Assembly (NCBI GenBank): GCA_000687975.1
Contig: JIAB01000001.1
Location: 2,270,001-2,334,000 of the forward strand
Direction of reading: 5' to 3'
DNA from: Lachnospiraceae bacterium AC2031
GTDB lineage: Bacteria > Bacillota > Clostridia > Lachnospirales > Lachnospiraceae
DNA length: 64,000 nt
A model generated the notes under the pieces. The model worked only from the letters and a program-made list of their open reading frames with translations, ran no database searches and was not told where the DNA came from. This document shows, piece by piece, positions 8,374-16,207 of this stretch (positions are counted from its first letter, which is position 1; every line of letters begins with the position of its first letter). The position numbers were made by a program, and so were the translations under genes.

Positions 8374-9867
8374 ATGGCTATATATAAATGCAAAATGTGC
8401 GGAGGAGACATCCATCCGCAAGAAGGAACAAGATTAATTACCTGTGAATATTGTGGAACTACTCAAACCGTTTGTTTAATTGATGATTCAAGAATTGTCA
8501 ATTTATTTAATAGAGCAAATGAACAGAGACTAAATAATGAATTTGATAAAGCCGAAGCATTATATGAAACAATACTAGTTGAGAATCCTCAAGAATCTGA
8601 AGCGTATTGGGGTAAGTGTCTATGTAAATATGGTATCGAATATGTTGATGATACTGCGACAGGGAAAAAAATACCAACATGTCATAGAACAATATATAAA
8701 AGTATATTTGATGATCCTGATTATGAAAGGGCATTAATAAATGCTGATCCTGTTGCTGAAAAACAATATCATCAGGAAGCAAAAGAAATAGATAATATTC
8801 AGAAGAGAATTCTCGAAGTGGCATCGAAGGAAGATCCTTACGATGTCTTCATCTGTTATAAAGAAACGGATGAGAAGGGAGATAGAACAGCTGATAGTGT
8901 TTATGCTCAGAAAATATATGATGCGCTAACTGAAAAAGGACTTAAAGTGTTTTTCTCCAGGATTACATTGGAAAATAAACTTGGCGTTGATTATGAACCA
9001 TACATTTTTTCGGCGTTGCAATCTTCTAAAGTAATGTTAGTGGTAAGTACAAAATATGATTACATAAATTCTGTATGGGTGAAAAACGAATGGAAAAGAT
9101 TCATAAAACTAAGTGAAGAAAATAAAGAGAAGACACTTGTTCCATGTTATGCAGATATGGATCCAAGCGATCTTCCAAAAGAATTTAAAATGCTTCAAGG
9201 ACAAGATTTGACTAAGATTGGAGCAGAACAGGATGTTGTTCGTGGAGTGATAAAAATATTAGAGAAAACTGAGACTACAAATGTCCCGGCAGATTCTCTT
9301 AAGAAGTACGTTGATCAAAGTAATAAGAAATTAGTGAAAGGGATGATAATTGGATTTATCGCAAGTCTAATTGTAATAGCTGGATCGCTTTTTGGTATAA
9401 AGAAGATTAGGGATATAAAATCGCTTAAAAGTTATCAAGAGGAAGTAAAAAATACAGTAATTGAGAAATATATTGGAATTTGGAATAGTGATCTTGAGAC
9501 TAATGAAAAAGAAGACAGAGAGAGTACAATTATAATTAATGAGGATACAACAATTGAGATTGATGGAGAAATGTATTATTGGTCTATCCCGTGTGATGAA
9601 ATTGGGAGCTGTTCTGCTTTATATTTAATGGTTACAAGTCAGAAATGTGATTCGGTTGTGGAAAATCTAGATGATTATGATAGTGAAGAATTGAAATATA
9701 TAATAGTGGATTTTAATAATATTGTTTCAAGAGATCATGGTATATATATTCTGATTCCTATTGATGAAGTAAATGATGTTGAGAAACTAGTAACCCAAAG
9801 TGATAGGTATTCGATTGAAGGTGATTGGGCTTCTGATTATGTTGGTTACCAATACAAAAATGATTGA
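8374..9867 (+). CDS. Zinc ribbon - TIR - TM protein, short form
   Basis: 497 residues. Same N-terminal plan as the protein encoded at 5106: zinc ribbon C6, C9, C24, C27, TPR-like helices, KYGIEYVDD linker, TIR domain (about 154-296) with DVFICYKE, FFSRITLENKLG and WVKNE (W235, E239), then one TM segment (about 322-342). The C-terminal ~150 residues are different from the longer paralogue and include a beta-rich stretch. GGGGG precedes the ATG. Last gene of the operon; a terminator follows at 9905. Confidence 0.87.
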   Translation: MAIYKCKMCGGDIHPQEGTRLITCEYCGTTQTVCLIDDSRIVNLFNRANEQRLNNEFDKAEALYETILVENPQESEAYWGKCLCKYGIEYVDDTATGKKIPTCHRTIYKSIFDDPDYERALINADPVAEKQYHQEAKEIDNIQKRILEVASKEDPYDVFICYKETDEKGDRTADSVYAQKIYDALTEKGLKVFFSRITLENKLGVDYEPYIFSALQSSKVMLVVSTKYDYINSVWVKNEWKRFIKLSEENKEKTLVPCYADMDPSDLPKEFKMLQGQDLTKIGAEQDVVRGVIKILEKTETTNVPADSLKKYVDQSNKKLVKGMIIGFIASLIVIAGSLFGIKKIRDIKSLKSYQEEVKNTVIEKYIGIWNSDLETNEKEDRESTIIINEDTTIEIDGEMYYWSIPCDEIGSCSALYLMVTSQKCDSVVENLDDYDSEELKYIIVDFNNIVSRDHGIYILIPIDEVNDVEKLVTQSDRYSIEGDWASDYVGYQYKND

Positions 9868-9904
9868 TATTCTTGTTTCTACATCATTTGTATAAGATAT
9901 ATAT

Positions 9905-9932
9905 AAAGACGAGCGTATGCTCGTCTTTTTTA
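9905..9932 (+). terminator. Terminator closing the TIR operon
   Basis: AAAGACGAGC / GCTCGTCTTT with a GTAT loop, then a T-run. Nearly the same sequence as the terminator at 317-346 on the other side of the module. Confidence 0.88.
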
Positions 9933-9988
9933 TTAAAAGTAATCCAAGGGGAGTATATCACAAGTTAAATGACACAAATCCCCTGAAG

Positions 9989-9997
9989 TGTTATGAT
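9989..9997 (+). promoter_or_regulatory. Extended -10 promoter of the metallophosphoesterase gene
   Basis: TGTTATGAT, 31 bases before the start at 10028; no convincing -35 box. Confidence 0.4.
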
Positions 9998-10027
9998 AAA
10001 AGACACCAATAAAACAGGAGGCGCTCT

Positions 10028-10774
10028 ATGATTTTCATGACCGGCGATACTCACGCTGATATCAGTCGTTTAAATAGACAGTCCTTCTTTGAACAGAAGG
10101 AATTGACTAAGGATGATTACGTGATTATCCTTGGGGATTTTGGCATGGTCTGGGACTGGCGTGGAGATTCAAAGTACGAGAAGTACTGGCTGGACTGGCT
10201 TGAAGATAAGCCGTTCACTACGCTTTTTATAGATGGAAATCATGAGAATCACGACCGACTTCATGAGATGGAGGTTGAGGAGTGGCACGGCGGAAAGGTG
10301 CATAAGGTAAGACCTTCTGTGCTGCATTTGATGAGAGGACAGGTCTTCGAAATAGAAGGGCTGCGGGTATTTACATTTGGCGGTGCCAGGTCCCACGATA
10401 TCAGCGATGGAATCTTAGAACCGGATGATCCTAGAATCAAGAAATGGAGTCAGGATTATTCTAAGCTTTTCAGGGTGAGAGGCGTCAGCTGGTGGGAGCG
10501 GGAGCTTCCGACACCAGAGGAACTTGAAGAGGGCATTAAGAATCTTGATAAGGTTAACTGGGAGGTTGACTGGGTTCTCACTCACTGCGCCTCGGCCAGT
10601 ACGACTGCGCTTATTAGCGCTGGAGGTTACAGCCAGGATTATTTTACTCAGTATCTTGAAGAGATAAAGGTGGGGCTAAAATATAAGAGATGGTTCTTCG
10701 GCCATCACCATATGAATCAACAGGTTAATGACAAGGAAATCTGTCTCTATGAGCAGATCATCCGCGTTCATTAA
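10028..10774 (+). CDS. Calcineurin-like metallophosphoesterase
   Basis: 248 residues covering a complete metallophosphoesterase fold: GDTHAD (6-11), GDFGMVWDW (about 37-45), GNHENH (about 75-80), THCA (about 185-188) and GHHH (about 224-227) supply the two-metal site. A strong AGGAGG precedes the ATG. Substrate unknown; close members are annotated only as phosphoesterases. It is monocistronic by appearance, with its own promoter after the TIR-operon terminator. Codon use returns to the AAG-rich core style. Confidence 0.9.
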   Translation: MIFMTGDTHADISRLNRQSFFEQKELTKDDYVIILGDFGMVWDWRGDSKYEKYWLDWLEDKPFTTLFIDGNHENHDRLHEMEVEEWHGGKVHKVRPSVLHLMRGQVFEIEGLRVFTFGGARSHDISDGILEPDDPRIKKWSQDYSKLFRVRGVSWWERELPTPEELEEGIKNLDKVNWEVDWVLTHCASASTTALISAGGYSQDYFTQYLEEIKVGLKYKRWFFGHHHMNQQVNDKEICLYEQIIRVH

Positions 10775-10823
10775 TTTGCTACTTTTAATTCGTGTTTTTG
10801 TCGATGACAAAGCCCTCTGTATG

Positions 10824-10832
10824 TGCTAAACT
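10824..10832 (+). promoter_or_regulatory. Possible extended -10 upstream of the purB operon
   Basis: TGCTAAACT, 36 bases before the start at 10868. Weak on its own; a -35 at correct spacing is not seen. Confidence 0.3.
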
Positions 10833-10867
10833 TAGAAACGATTTGCGAATGAGGGAAAAAGTATAAT

Positions 10868-11431
10868 ATGGATATTGAAAATATGAGTTATGAGGATATC
10901 CTTCGTTTTAGGTTGAAGGTGTTCCGTAACTTTTGTATATTTATGGTCCTTGTGACAGTCTTTGTTATTTCTATGGCTGTTTATTACCGTTTTCAGATTG
11001 GTAAGGCGGGAGTTGAATACGAGCCTGTTCAAGTTCAGGTTCGTAGTGCCGAACAAGTAAAAAAGTATACAGGTCATTATAAAAACCCGTACATGTTATA
11101 TAATAAGGTCATTGTGTATTATGATGGTAATGAGTATGAATTAATTGGCGTAAATAATGAAGAGTATGCTCAATACAGAAAAGCTACTGATTGGAAATAT
11201 GAAAATGGAGAAGCGGCTATTGAAAAGGTTGAAGTATATCTACATAATGGAAACCTGTATTCAAGTGTTGATGCAATAAGGTCATATACCAAAGAAGCAG
11301 ATACATATGGTCGATTAATTTATGCATCCTTAGCGTTAATTATAGTAACACCGACTTGTTTCGGTGGTTACGTTGAAATAAAGAAAAAATATTTAGATAA
11401 ATTAAAGGAGATAGATGATGAGTTACGATAA
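10868..11431 (+). CDS. Two-TM conserved membrane protein, unknown function
   Basis: 187 residues: N-terminal TM (about 19-40), an extracytoplasmic domain (about 45-145) with YKNPYMLYNKVIVYYDGNEY, a second TM (about 150-172) and a short basic tail. The overall plan resembles DUF3592-like proteins, but I do not assign it. Its end overlaps the purB start by 14 bases, so it is translated ahead of purB. Confidence 0.7.
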   Translation: MDIENMSYEDILRFRLKVFRNFCIFMVLVTVFVISMAVYYRFQIGKAGVEYEPVQVQVRSAEQVKKYTGHYKNPYMLYNKVIVYYDGNEYELIGVNNEEYAQYRKATDWKYENGEAAIEKVEVYLHNGNLYSSVDAIRSYTKEADTYGRLIYASLALIIVTPTCFGGYVEIKKKYLDKLKEIDDELR

Positions 11432-12872
11432 GTACGAAAGTCCACTTTCACAGAGATATGCCAGCAAGGAGATGCAGTATATCTTTTCACCTGACAAGAA
11501 GTTCAAGACTTGGAGAAAGCTTTGGATCGCTCTTGCAGAGGTTGAGAAGGAACTGGAGCTTCCTGATGAAAATGGTAATCCACGTATTACTCAGGAAATG
11601 ATAGATGAATTAAAGGCAAATGCTGAAGATATTGATTACGAGATGGCTAAGAAGGAAGAGACTCTTGTTCGTCACGATGTTATGGCTCATGTTCATACAT
11701 ACGGCGCAAAGTGTCCTAAGGCAGCAGGTATCATCCACCTTGGCGCTACAAGCTGCTACGTAGGTGATAACACTGATGTCATTATTATGACAGAAGGTCT
11801 TAAACTTGTACGTAAGAAGCTTCTTAATGTAATAAATGAGCTTTCAAAGTTCGCTATGGAGTATAAGGATCTTCCTACTATTGCATTTACACATTTCCAG
11901 CCAGCGCAGCCAACAACAGTTGGTAAGCGTGCAACTCTCTGGATGAACGAGTTCTTCATGGATCTTCAGGATGTTGAGTACATGATCTCACAGCAGAAGC
12001 TCCTTGGTTCAAAGGGTACAACAGGTACACAGGCTTCATTCCTTGAGCTCTTCAACGGAGATCACGATAAGGTAAAGAAACTTGACAAAATGATAGCTGA
12101 GAAGATGGGCTTTGACGATGTATACCCAGTATCAGGTCAGACATATTCACGTAAGGTTGACTCACGTGTTCTCAATGTACTTTCTGGTATTGCTCAGTCA
12201 GCTCATAAATTTTCAAATGATATCCGCCTCCTTCAGCATCTGAAGCAGATCGAGGAGCCATTTGAAAAGAACCAGATCGGTTCATCAGCTATGGCATATA
12301 AGAGAAATCCTATGAGAAGTGAGCGTATCGCTTCACTGGCTAACTACGTTATCTGCGATGCACTGAACCCAGCAATCGTTGCTTCAACTCAGTGGTTCGA
12401 GAGAACACTTGATGATTCAGCTAACAAGAGAATCTCTGTTCCAGAAGCATTCCTTGCAGTAGATGGAATCCTTGATCTCTGCCTTAACGTAGTAGACGGA
12501 CTTGTTGTTTATGACAAGGTTATTGAGAAGAAGTTCATGGAAGAGATTCCATTTATGGCTACAGAGAATATCATGATGGACGCTACTAAGGCTGGTGGCG
12601 ACAGACAGGAGCTTCACGAGAAGATTCGTCAGTACTCTATGCAGGCTGGCGCAAATGTAAAGAAAGAGGGTAAGGAGAACAACCTCCTGGATCTCATCGC
12701 TGCAGATCCTGCATTTGGCAAGACCCTTGATGAGTTGAAAGAATTGATGAAGCCTTCACTCTATGTTGGTCGTGCACCACAGCAGACAGAAGAGTACATC
12801 AGCGAAGTTATTCAGCCAGTACTTGATGCAAACAAAGCAGAGCTTGGATTAACTGCAGAAATAAACGTCTAA
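11418..12872 (+). CDS. purB: Adenylosuccinate lyase
   Basis: 484 residues. Cleaves adenylosuccinate to AMP and fumarate, and SAICAR to AICAR, in purine synthesis. The fumarase/aspartase superfamily signature appears as GSSAMAYKRNPMRSE (about 287-301). THFQPAQPTT (about 156-165) and the HDVMAHVH segment (about 86-93) are also typical. Two in-frame ATGs occur at 11415 and 11418; the second is 7 bases from the GGAG and preferred. The partner enzyme gene purA is in the window at 18038. Confidence 0.96.
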   Translation: MSYDKYESPLSQRYASKEMQYIFSPDKKFKTWRKLWIALAEVEKELELPDENGNPRITQEMIDELKANAEDIDYEMAKKEETLVRHDVMAHVHTYGAKCPKAAGIIHLGATSCYVGDNTDVIIMTEGLKLVRKKLLNVINELSKFAMEYKDLPTIAFTHFQPAQPTTVGKRATLWMNEFFMDLQDVEYMISQQKLLGSKGTTGTQASFLELFNGDHDKVKKLDKMIAEKMGFDDVYPVSGQTYSRKVDSRVLNVLSGIAQSAHKFSNDIRLLQHLKQIEEPFEKNQIGSSAMAYKRNPMRSERIASLANYVICDALNPAIVASTQWFERTLDDSANKRISVPEAFLAVDGILDLCLNVVDGLVVYDKVIEKKFMEEIPFMATENIMMDATKAGGDRQELHEKIRQYSMQAGANVKKEGKENNLLDLIAADPAFGKTLDELKELMKPSLYVGRAPQQTEEYISEVIQPVLDANKAELGLTAEINV

Positions 12873-12890
12873 ATAGAATAGGAGAAAACT

Positions 12891-13805
12891 ATGAAGTTTT
12901 TTGTGACAGGTGTTTGTGGTCAGCTTGGCCACGATGTTATGAATGATCTGGCAGCTCGTGGATACGAGGGCGTGGGAAGTGATATTCAGCCTGAGTACAG
13001 CTGTGCAGCTGATGGCACAGCAGTTACGACTATGCCTTATGTAAGTCTTGATATTACAGACAGAGATGCGGTTATCGCAAAGATTAAGGAAGTGAATCCT
13101 GACGTTATCGTTCACTGTGCAGCATGGACTGCAGTTGATGCGGCAGAGGATGAGGAGAACCAGCCAAAGGTTCGTGCTATAAATGTGGACGGCACTCAGA
13201 ATATTGCTGACGTAGCAAAGGAACTGGGCTGCAAGATGATCTACATCTCTACCGACTATGTATTTAATGGTCAGGGCGAAGAGCCTTGGCAGCCAGATTG
13301 CAAGGACTACGCTCCACTCTGTGTATATGGACAGACAAAGCTGGACGGCGAGCTTGCAGTTGCAAATACTCTTGAGAAGTACTTCATCGTACGAATCGCT
13401 TGGGTATTTGGAGTTAATGGCAAGAACTTCATCAAGACTATGCTGAATGTTGGAAAGACTCACGACAGAGTAACGGTTGTTTCTGATCAGATCGGAACAC
13501 CTACATATACATACGACCTCGCTCGTCTTCTTGTTGATATGGCTGAGACTGAGAAGTATGGCTACTATCACGCAACTAACGAGGGCGGATTCATCTCCTG
13601 GTATGATTTCACTAAGGAGATTTATAAGCAGGCAGGCTACACAACAGAGGTTGCTCCTGTTACAACTGCTGAGTATGGTATTTCGAAAGCAGCAAGACCA
13701 TTTAACTCAAGACTTGATAAGTCAAAGCTTGTTGAAATGGGATTCCAGCCACTACCTACATGGCAGGACGCACTTAGCCGTTACCTGAAGGAAATTGATT
13801 TCTAG
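12891..13805 (+). CDS. rfbD: dTDP-4-dehydrorhamnose reductase (RmlD family)
   Basis: 304 residues, an extended short-chain dehydrogenase. N-terminal GVCGQLGHD dinucleotide-binding loop (7-15), STDYVF (about 122-127) and the catalytic YGQTK (about 145-149). It reduces dTDP-4-keto-rhamnose to dTDP-rhamnose for cell-surface polysaccharide. It lies 18 bases after purB with GGAG upstream. The other rml genes are not in the window, so a related NDP-sugar reductase role is possible. Confidence 0.88.
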   Translation: MKFFVTGVCGQLGHDVMNDLAARGYEGVGSDIQPEYSCAADGTAVTTMPYVSLDITDRDAVIAKIKEVNPDVIVHCAAWTAVDAAEDEENQPKVRAINVDGTQNIADVAKELGCKMIYISTDYVFNGQGEEPWQPDCKDYAPLCVYGQTKLDGELAVANTLEKYFIVRIAWVFGVNGKNFIKTMLNVGKTHDRVTVVSDQIGTPTYTYDLARLLVDMAETEKYGYYHATNEGGFISWYDFTKEIYKQAGYTTEVAPVTTAEYGISKAARPFNSRLDKSKLVEMGFQPLPTWQDALSRYLKEIDF

Positions 13806-13838
13806 TTTATAATTCAAAGAAAGTGATCATAAAAAAGC

Positions 13839-13882
13839 GAAACACCTGAGATTCGAATTCGAAATCCCAGGTGTTTCTTTAT
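13839..13882 (+). terminator. Terminator after the RmlD-like gene
   Basis: GAAACACCTG (13839-13848) pairs with CAGGTGTTTC (13868-13877), with a GATTCGAATTCGAAATC loop that can fold further, then TTTAT. Confidence 0.75.
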
Positions 13883-13921
13883 GTGAAAGAAGTATGAAGG
13901 CTTTTATAGTCACATCTTTAT

Positions 13922-13944
13922 CGAGGATGAGTGTGACATCCTCG
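13922..13944 (+). other. Unassigned hairpin
   Basis: CGAGGATG (13922-13929) and CATCCTCG (13937-13944) form a perfect 8-bp stem with a 7-nt loop. No T-run follows, so it is not an obvious terminator. It lies in the 256-bp gap before the gene at 14062. Confidence 0.4.
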
Positions 13945-14017
13945 CCTTGATTTGATAAGTTATACGTAATTTGTAGTGTCAAAAAAGTATTTAACTGTTT
14001 CATTATTTTTTTCAAAA

Positions 14018-14026
14018 TGTTATAAT
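14018..14026 (+). promoter_or_regulatory. Extended -10 promoter of the repeat-rich membrane protein
   Basis: TGTTATAAT, 35 bases before the ATG at 14062; an AAGGGGAG ribosome site follows. The -35 is poor. Confidence 0.6.
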
Positions 14027-14061
14027 CTAGGATAAAGTTTAAGGAAAAGGGGAGTATTATT

Positions 14062-16086
14062 ATGGATGGAAATAACATGAATCCGATGGGTCCGGATCCT
14101 AATATGTTTGCTGGACAGCAGCCTGGACAGCCACAGCAGCCACAGGGCGGTCAGTTCGGACAGCCACAGCAGCCAGTACAGCAGCCACAGGGCGGTCAGT
14201 TCGGACAGCCACAGCAGCCAGTACAGCAGCCACAGGGCGGTCAGTTCGGTAAGCCACAGGGCGCACCACAACAGGCACCACAGGGCGGCCAGTTTGGACA
14301 GCCACAGCAGCCAGTACAGCAGCCACAGGGCGGTCAGTTCGGTAAGCCACAGGGCGCACCACAGCAGGCACCACAGGGCGGCCAGTTCGGTAAGCCACAG
14401 GGGGCACCACAACAGGCACCACAGGGCGGCCAGTTCGGTAAGCCACAGGGGGCACCACAGCAGGCACCACAGGGAGGCCAGTTTGGTGGACAGCCACAGC
14501 AGCCACAAGGCGGTCAGTTTGGTAAGCCACAGGGCCAGGTGCAGCAGGCACCACAAGGAGGCCAGTTTGGTGGACAGCCACAGCAGCCACAAGGCGGTCA
14601 GTTCGGTAAGCCACAGGGGGCACCACAACAGGCACCACAGGGTGGCCAGTTCGGTGGACAGCCACAGCAGCCACAGGGATCAAATCCATATGGTCAGCAG
14701 GCATCAAGCGCACCAACACCTGGTATGGTATACAATGATAAGCCAGCAGGTGGAGCAGGCGGATACGGACAGCCAGGCGGTCAGTTTGGCGGACCTGGAT
14801 CAGGTGGTCCTAAGCCACCTCAGCCTCCAAAGAGCGGCGGTAATAAGACTGGTCTTATTATCGGTATAGCTGCAGGTGCAGTTGTACTTATCGGTATTAT
14901 TGTTGCGGTAATACTTGCACTCGGTGGAAAGAATATAAAGGGTGCTGAAGAGGCTTCACTTGGATTCGTTCAGGCATATAGTGATCTGGATTTTGAGACT
15001 ATGAGATCTTATGTTCCAGATGAGATAGCTGATGATGACGATTATGAGTTTAATGAAGACGATACAGAAGAGATGCAGGAACTTCTGGAGTCGTTTGGTT
15101 TCGAACTTAAGGATCCTGAGATTGTTGAGTCAGAGAGAATCGATCCTAAGGCTACAGCTAAGGAAATGAATGACAAGTTCGATACAAGCTTCAAGTTCAA
15201 GAATGCAGCCAGAGTAGTAGTTGATGCTACTATGAGCATTACATTCTTCGGCGAGACAAGCGAAGATGAAGTAGAGTTTGAATTCACATGTGGTAAGATC
15301 GGTGGCAAATGGTATATCATCGATTGTGAAGATAACTCTGAAGATGTCCTCGAGGAAGAAGAGGAAGATGTTGAAGACGATAAAGAGTCTGAAACAGATA
15401 CAGACGCTGATGAGACAGAGACAGCTACTATTGATGAAGATGAAGAAGGCGATCCAAGCTCAAACGGCGAGGATGGAGATTATGAAGATATCTCTAGCAT
15501 AGCTGAAGTTATCGATATGTCTACTGCAGAGAGTCATGTAGTTGCAGCACCTGAGGGTGTACCTGAAGATTATAAAGAGATGACATTCTCCTTCGAAGGA
15601 AAGACACTTACAATGCCATTTGCTCTTGCTGATCTTGGTTCTGACTGGGTACTTAATGAAGATTACTTCTATAAGGACGATGAGGAACTTGAGCCAGGTG
15701 AGTATTCATCATCAAATGCGCATGAGAATTCTAACTATGATGAGTGGTTCGATCTTTACCTTTCAACATGTAACCCAACAGACGGCACACTTGCTTATGC
15801 TGATACATATGTAAAGGATTTTGATGCTGATATAGATTTCTGTGATACAGATAACTATCCAGAGATGATCCTTTCAAAGGGTATTACATGGGGTTCATCA
15901 CTCCAGGATATATATGATGCATATGGTGATGCCGATACAATCTACATGGGTTATGATAACTCATACGTATATCTGTATTACTATATAGATGAGTATGGCT
16001 TCGATGAGTTAGTTCTTGAGGTTAGCTTTGAGGATGGACTTCAGAGAATTGAGTACAACAACTGGAACTGGGATAAGGATAACTAA
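14062..16086 (+). CDS. Gln/Gly/Pro-repeat membrane protein with acidic outer domain
   Basis: 674 residues. Residues about 15-215 are low-complexity repeats of the type GGQFGKPQGAPQQAPQ; a Gly/Pro-rich linker leads to one TM segment (about 262-289: GLIIGIAAGAVVLIGIIVAV). Outside lies a DUF4878-like domain starting EEASLGFVQAYSDLDFETM (about 295-425), an Asp/Glu/Thr-rich linker (about 430-475) and an unrecognised C-terminal domain. With no signal peptide the repeat part should be cytoplasmic. Function unknown. Monocistronic: own promoter and terminator. Confidence 0.85.
   Translation: MDGNNMNPMGPDPNMFAGQQPGQPQQPQGGQFGQPQQPVQQPQGGQFGQPQQPVQQPQGGQFGKPQGAPQQAPQGGQFGQPQQPVQQPQGGQFGKPQGAPQQAPQGGQFGKPQGAPQQAPQGGQFGKPQGAPQQAPQGGQFGGQPQQPQGGQFGKPQGQVQQAPQGGQFGGQPQQPQGGQFGKPQGAPQQAPQGGQFGGQPQQPQGSNPYGQQASSAPTPGMVYNDKPAGGAGGYGQPGGQFGGPGSGGPKPPQPPKSGGNKTGLIIGIAAGAVVLIGIIVAVILALGGKNIKGAEEASLGFVQAYSDLDFETMRSYVPDEIADDDDYEFNEDDTEEMQELLESFGFELKDPEIVESERIDPKATAKEMNDKFDTSFKFKNAARVVVDATMSITFFGETSEDEVEFEFTCGKIGGKWYIIDCEDNSEDVLEEEEEDVEDDKESETDTDADETETATIDEDEEGDPSSNGEDGDYEDISSIAEVIDMSTAESHVVAAPEGVPEDYKEMTFSFEGKTLTMPFALADLGSDWVLNEDYFYKDDEELEPGEYSSSNAHENSNYDEWFDLYLSTCNPTDGTLAYADTYVKDFDADIDFCDTDNYPEMILSKGITWGSSLQDIYDAYGDADTIYMGYDNSYVYLYYYIDEYGFDELVLEVSFEDGLQRIEYNNWNWDKDN
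14119..14690. repeat. In-frame tandem repeats, ~48-bp unit
   Basis: Degenerate repeats coding GGQFGKPQGAPQQAPQ and the shorter GGQFGQPQQPVQQPQ. The units are nearly identical at DNA level (GGCGGTCAGTTCGGTAAGCC), which points to recent expansion by slippage or recombination. The composition also keeps the opposite strand open in two frames; those are not genes. Confidence 0.9.
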
Positions 16087-16120
16087 GCCGAAAGTCATCA
16101 ATACTAAAGTATAACTACCA

Positions 16121-16156
16121 AGACCTCTGCAAGCCCAGCGCTGCGGAGGTCTTTTT
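16121..16156 (+). terminator. Terminator after the repeat-rich membrane protein
   Basis: AGACCTCTGC / GCGGAGGTCT with a short loop and a T-run, immediately followed by a copy of the 37-bp palindrome. Confidence 0.8.
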
Positions 16157-16193
16157 ATGAATCAAAAGGGCGAGAGAGCCGAATCGACTCATT
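16156..16193. repeat. 37-bp palindrome family, copy 1
   Basis: Begins ATGAATC, centre GGGCGAGAGAGCC, ends CGACTCATT. It separates the terminator from the ribosome site of the gene at 16208. An ATG inside it is in frame with that gene but is part of the repeat. Confidence 0.8.
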
Positions 16194-16207
16194 TTCAGGA
16201 GAATGAT

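Noticed and set aside
12849-13571. Minus-strand frame of 240 codons opposite the RmlD-like gene
   Set aside because: Antisense to a clear SDR enzyme; the translation is Cys/Ser/Ile-rich with no family resemblance.
13258-13788. Open frames on the plus strand inside the RmlD-like gene
   Set aside because: Out-of-frame shadows of a well-supported gene with no ribosome sites.
14119-14690. CRISPR-like array
   Set aside because: Repeats are in-frame coding units without unique spacers; no cas genes in the window.
14020-14719. Two long minus-strand open frames (about 200 codons each)
   Set aside because: They are low-complexity shadows of the Gln/Gly/Pro repeats on the plus strand; no ribosome site or family match.
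16157-16207. Upstream ATG for the DUF2974-MTHFS gene
   Set aside because: It lies inside a palindrome copy; the ATG at 16208 has AGGAG at proper spacing and gives the family N-terminus.
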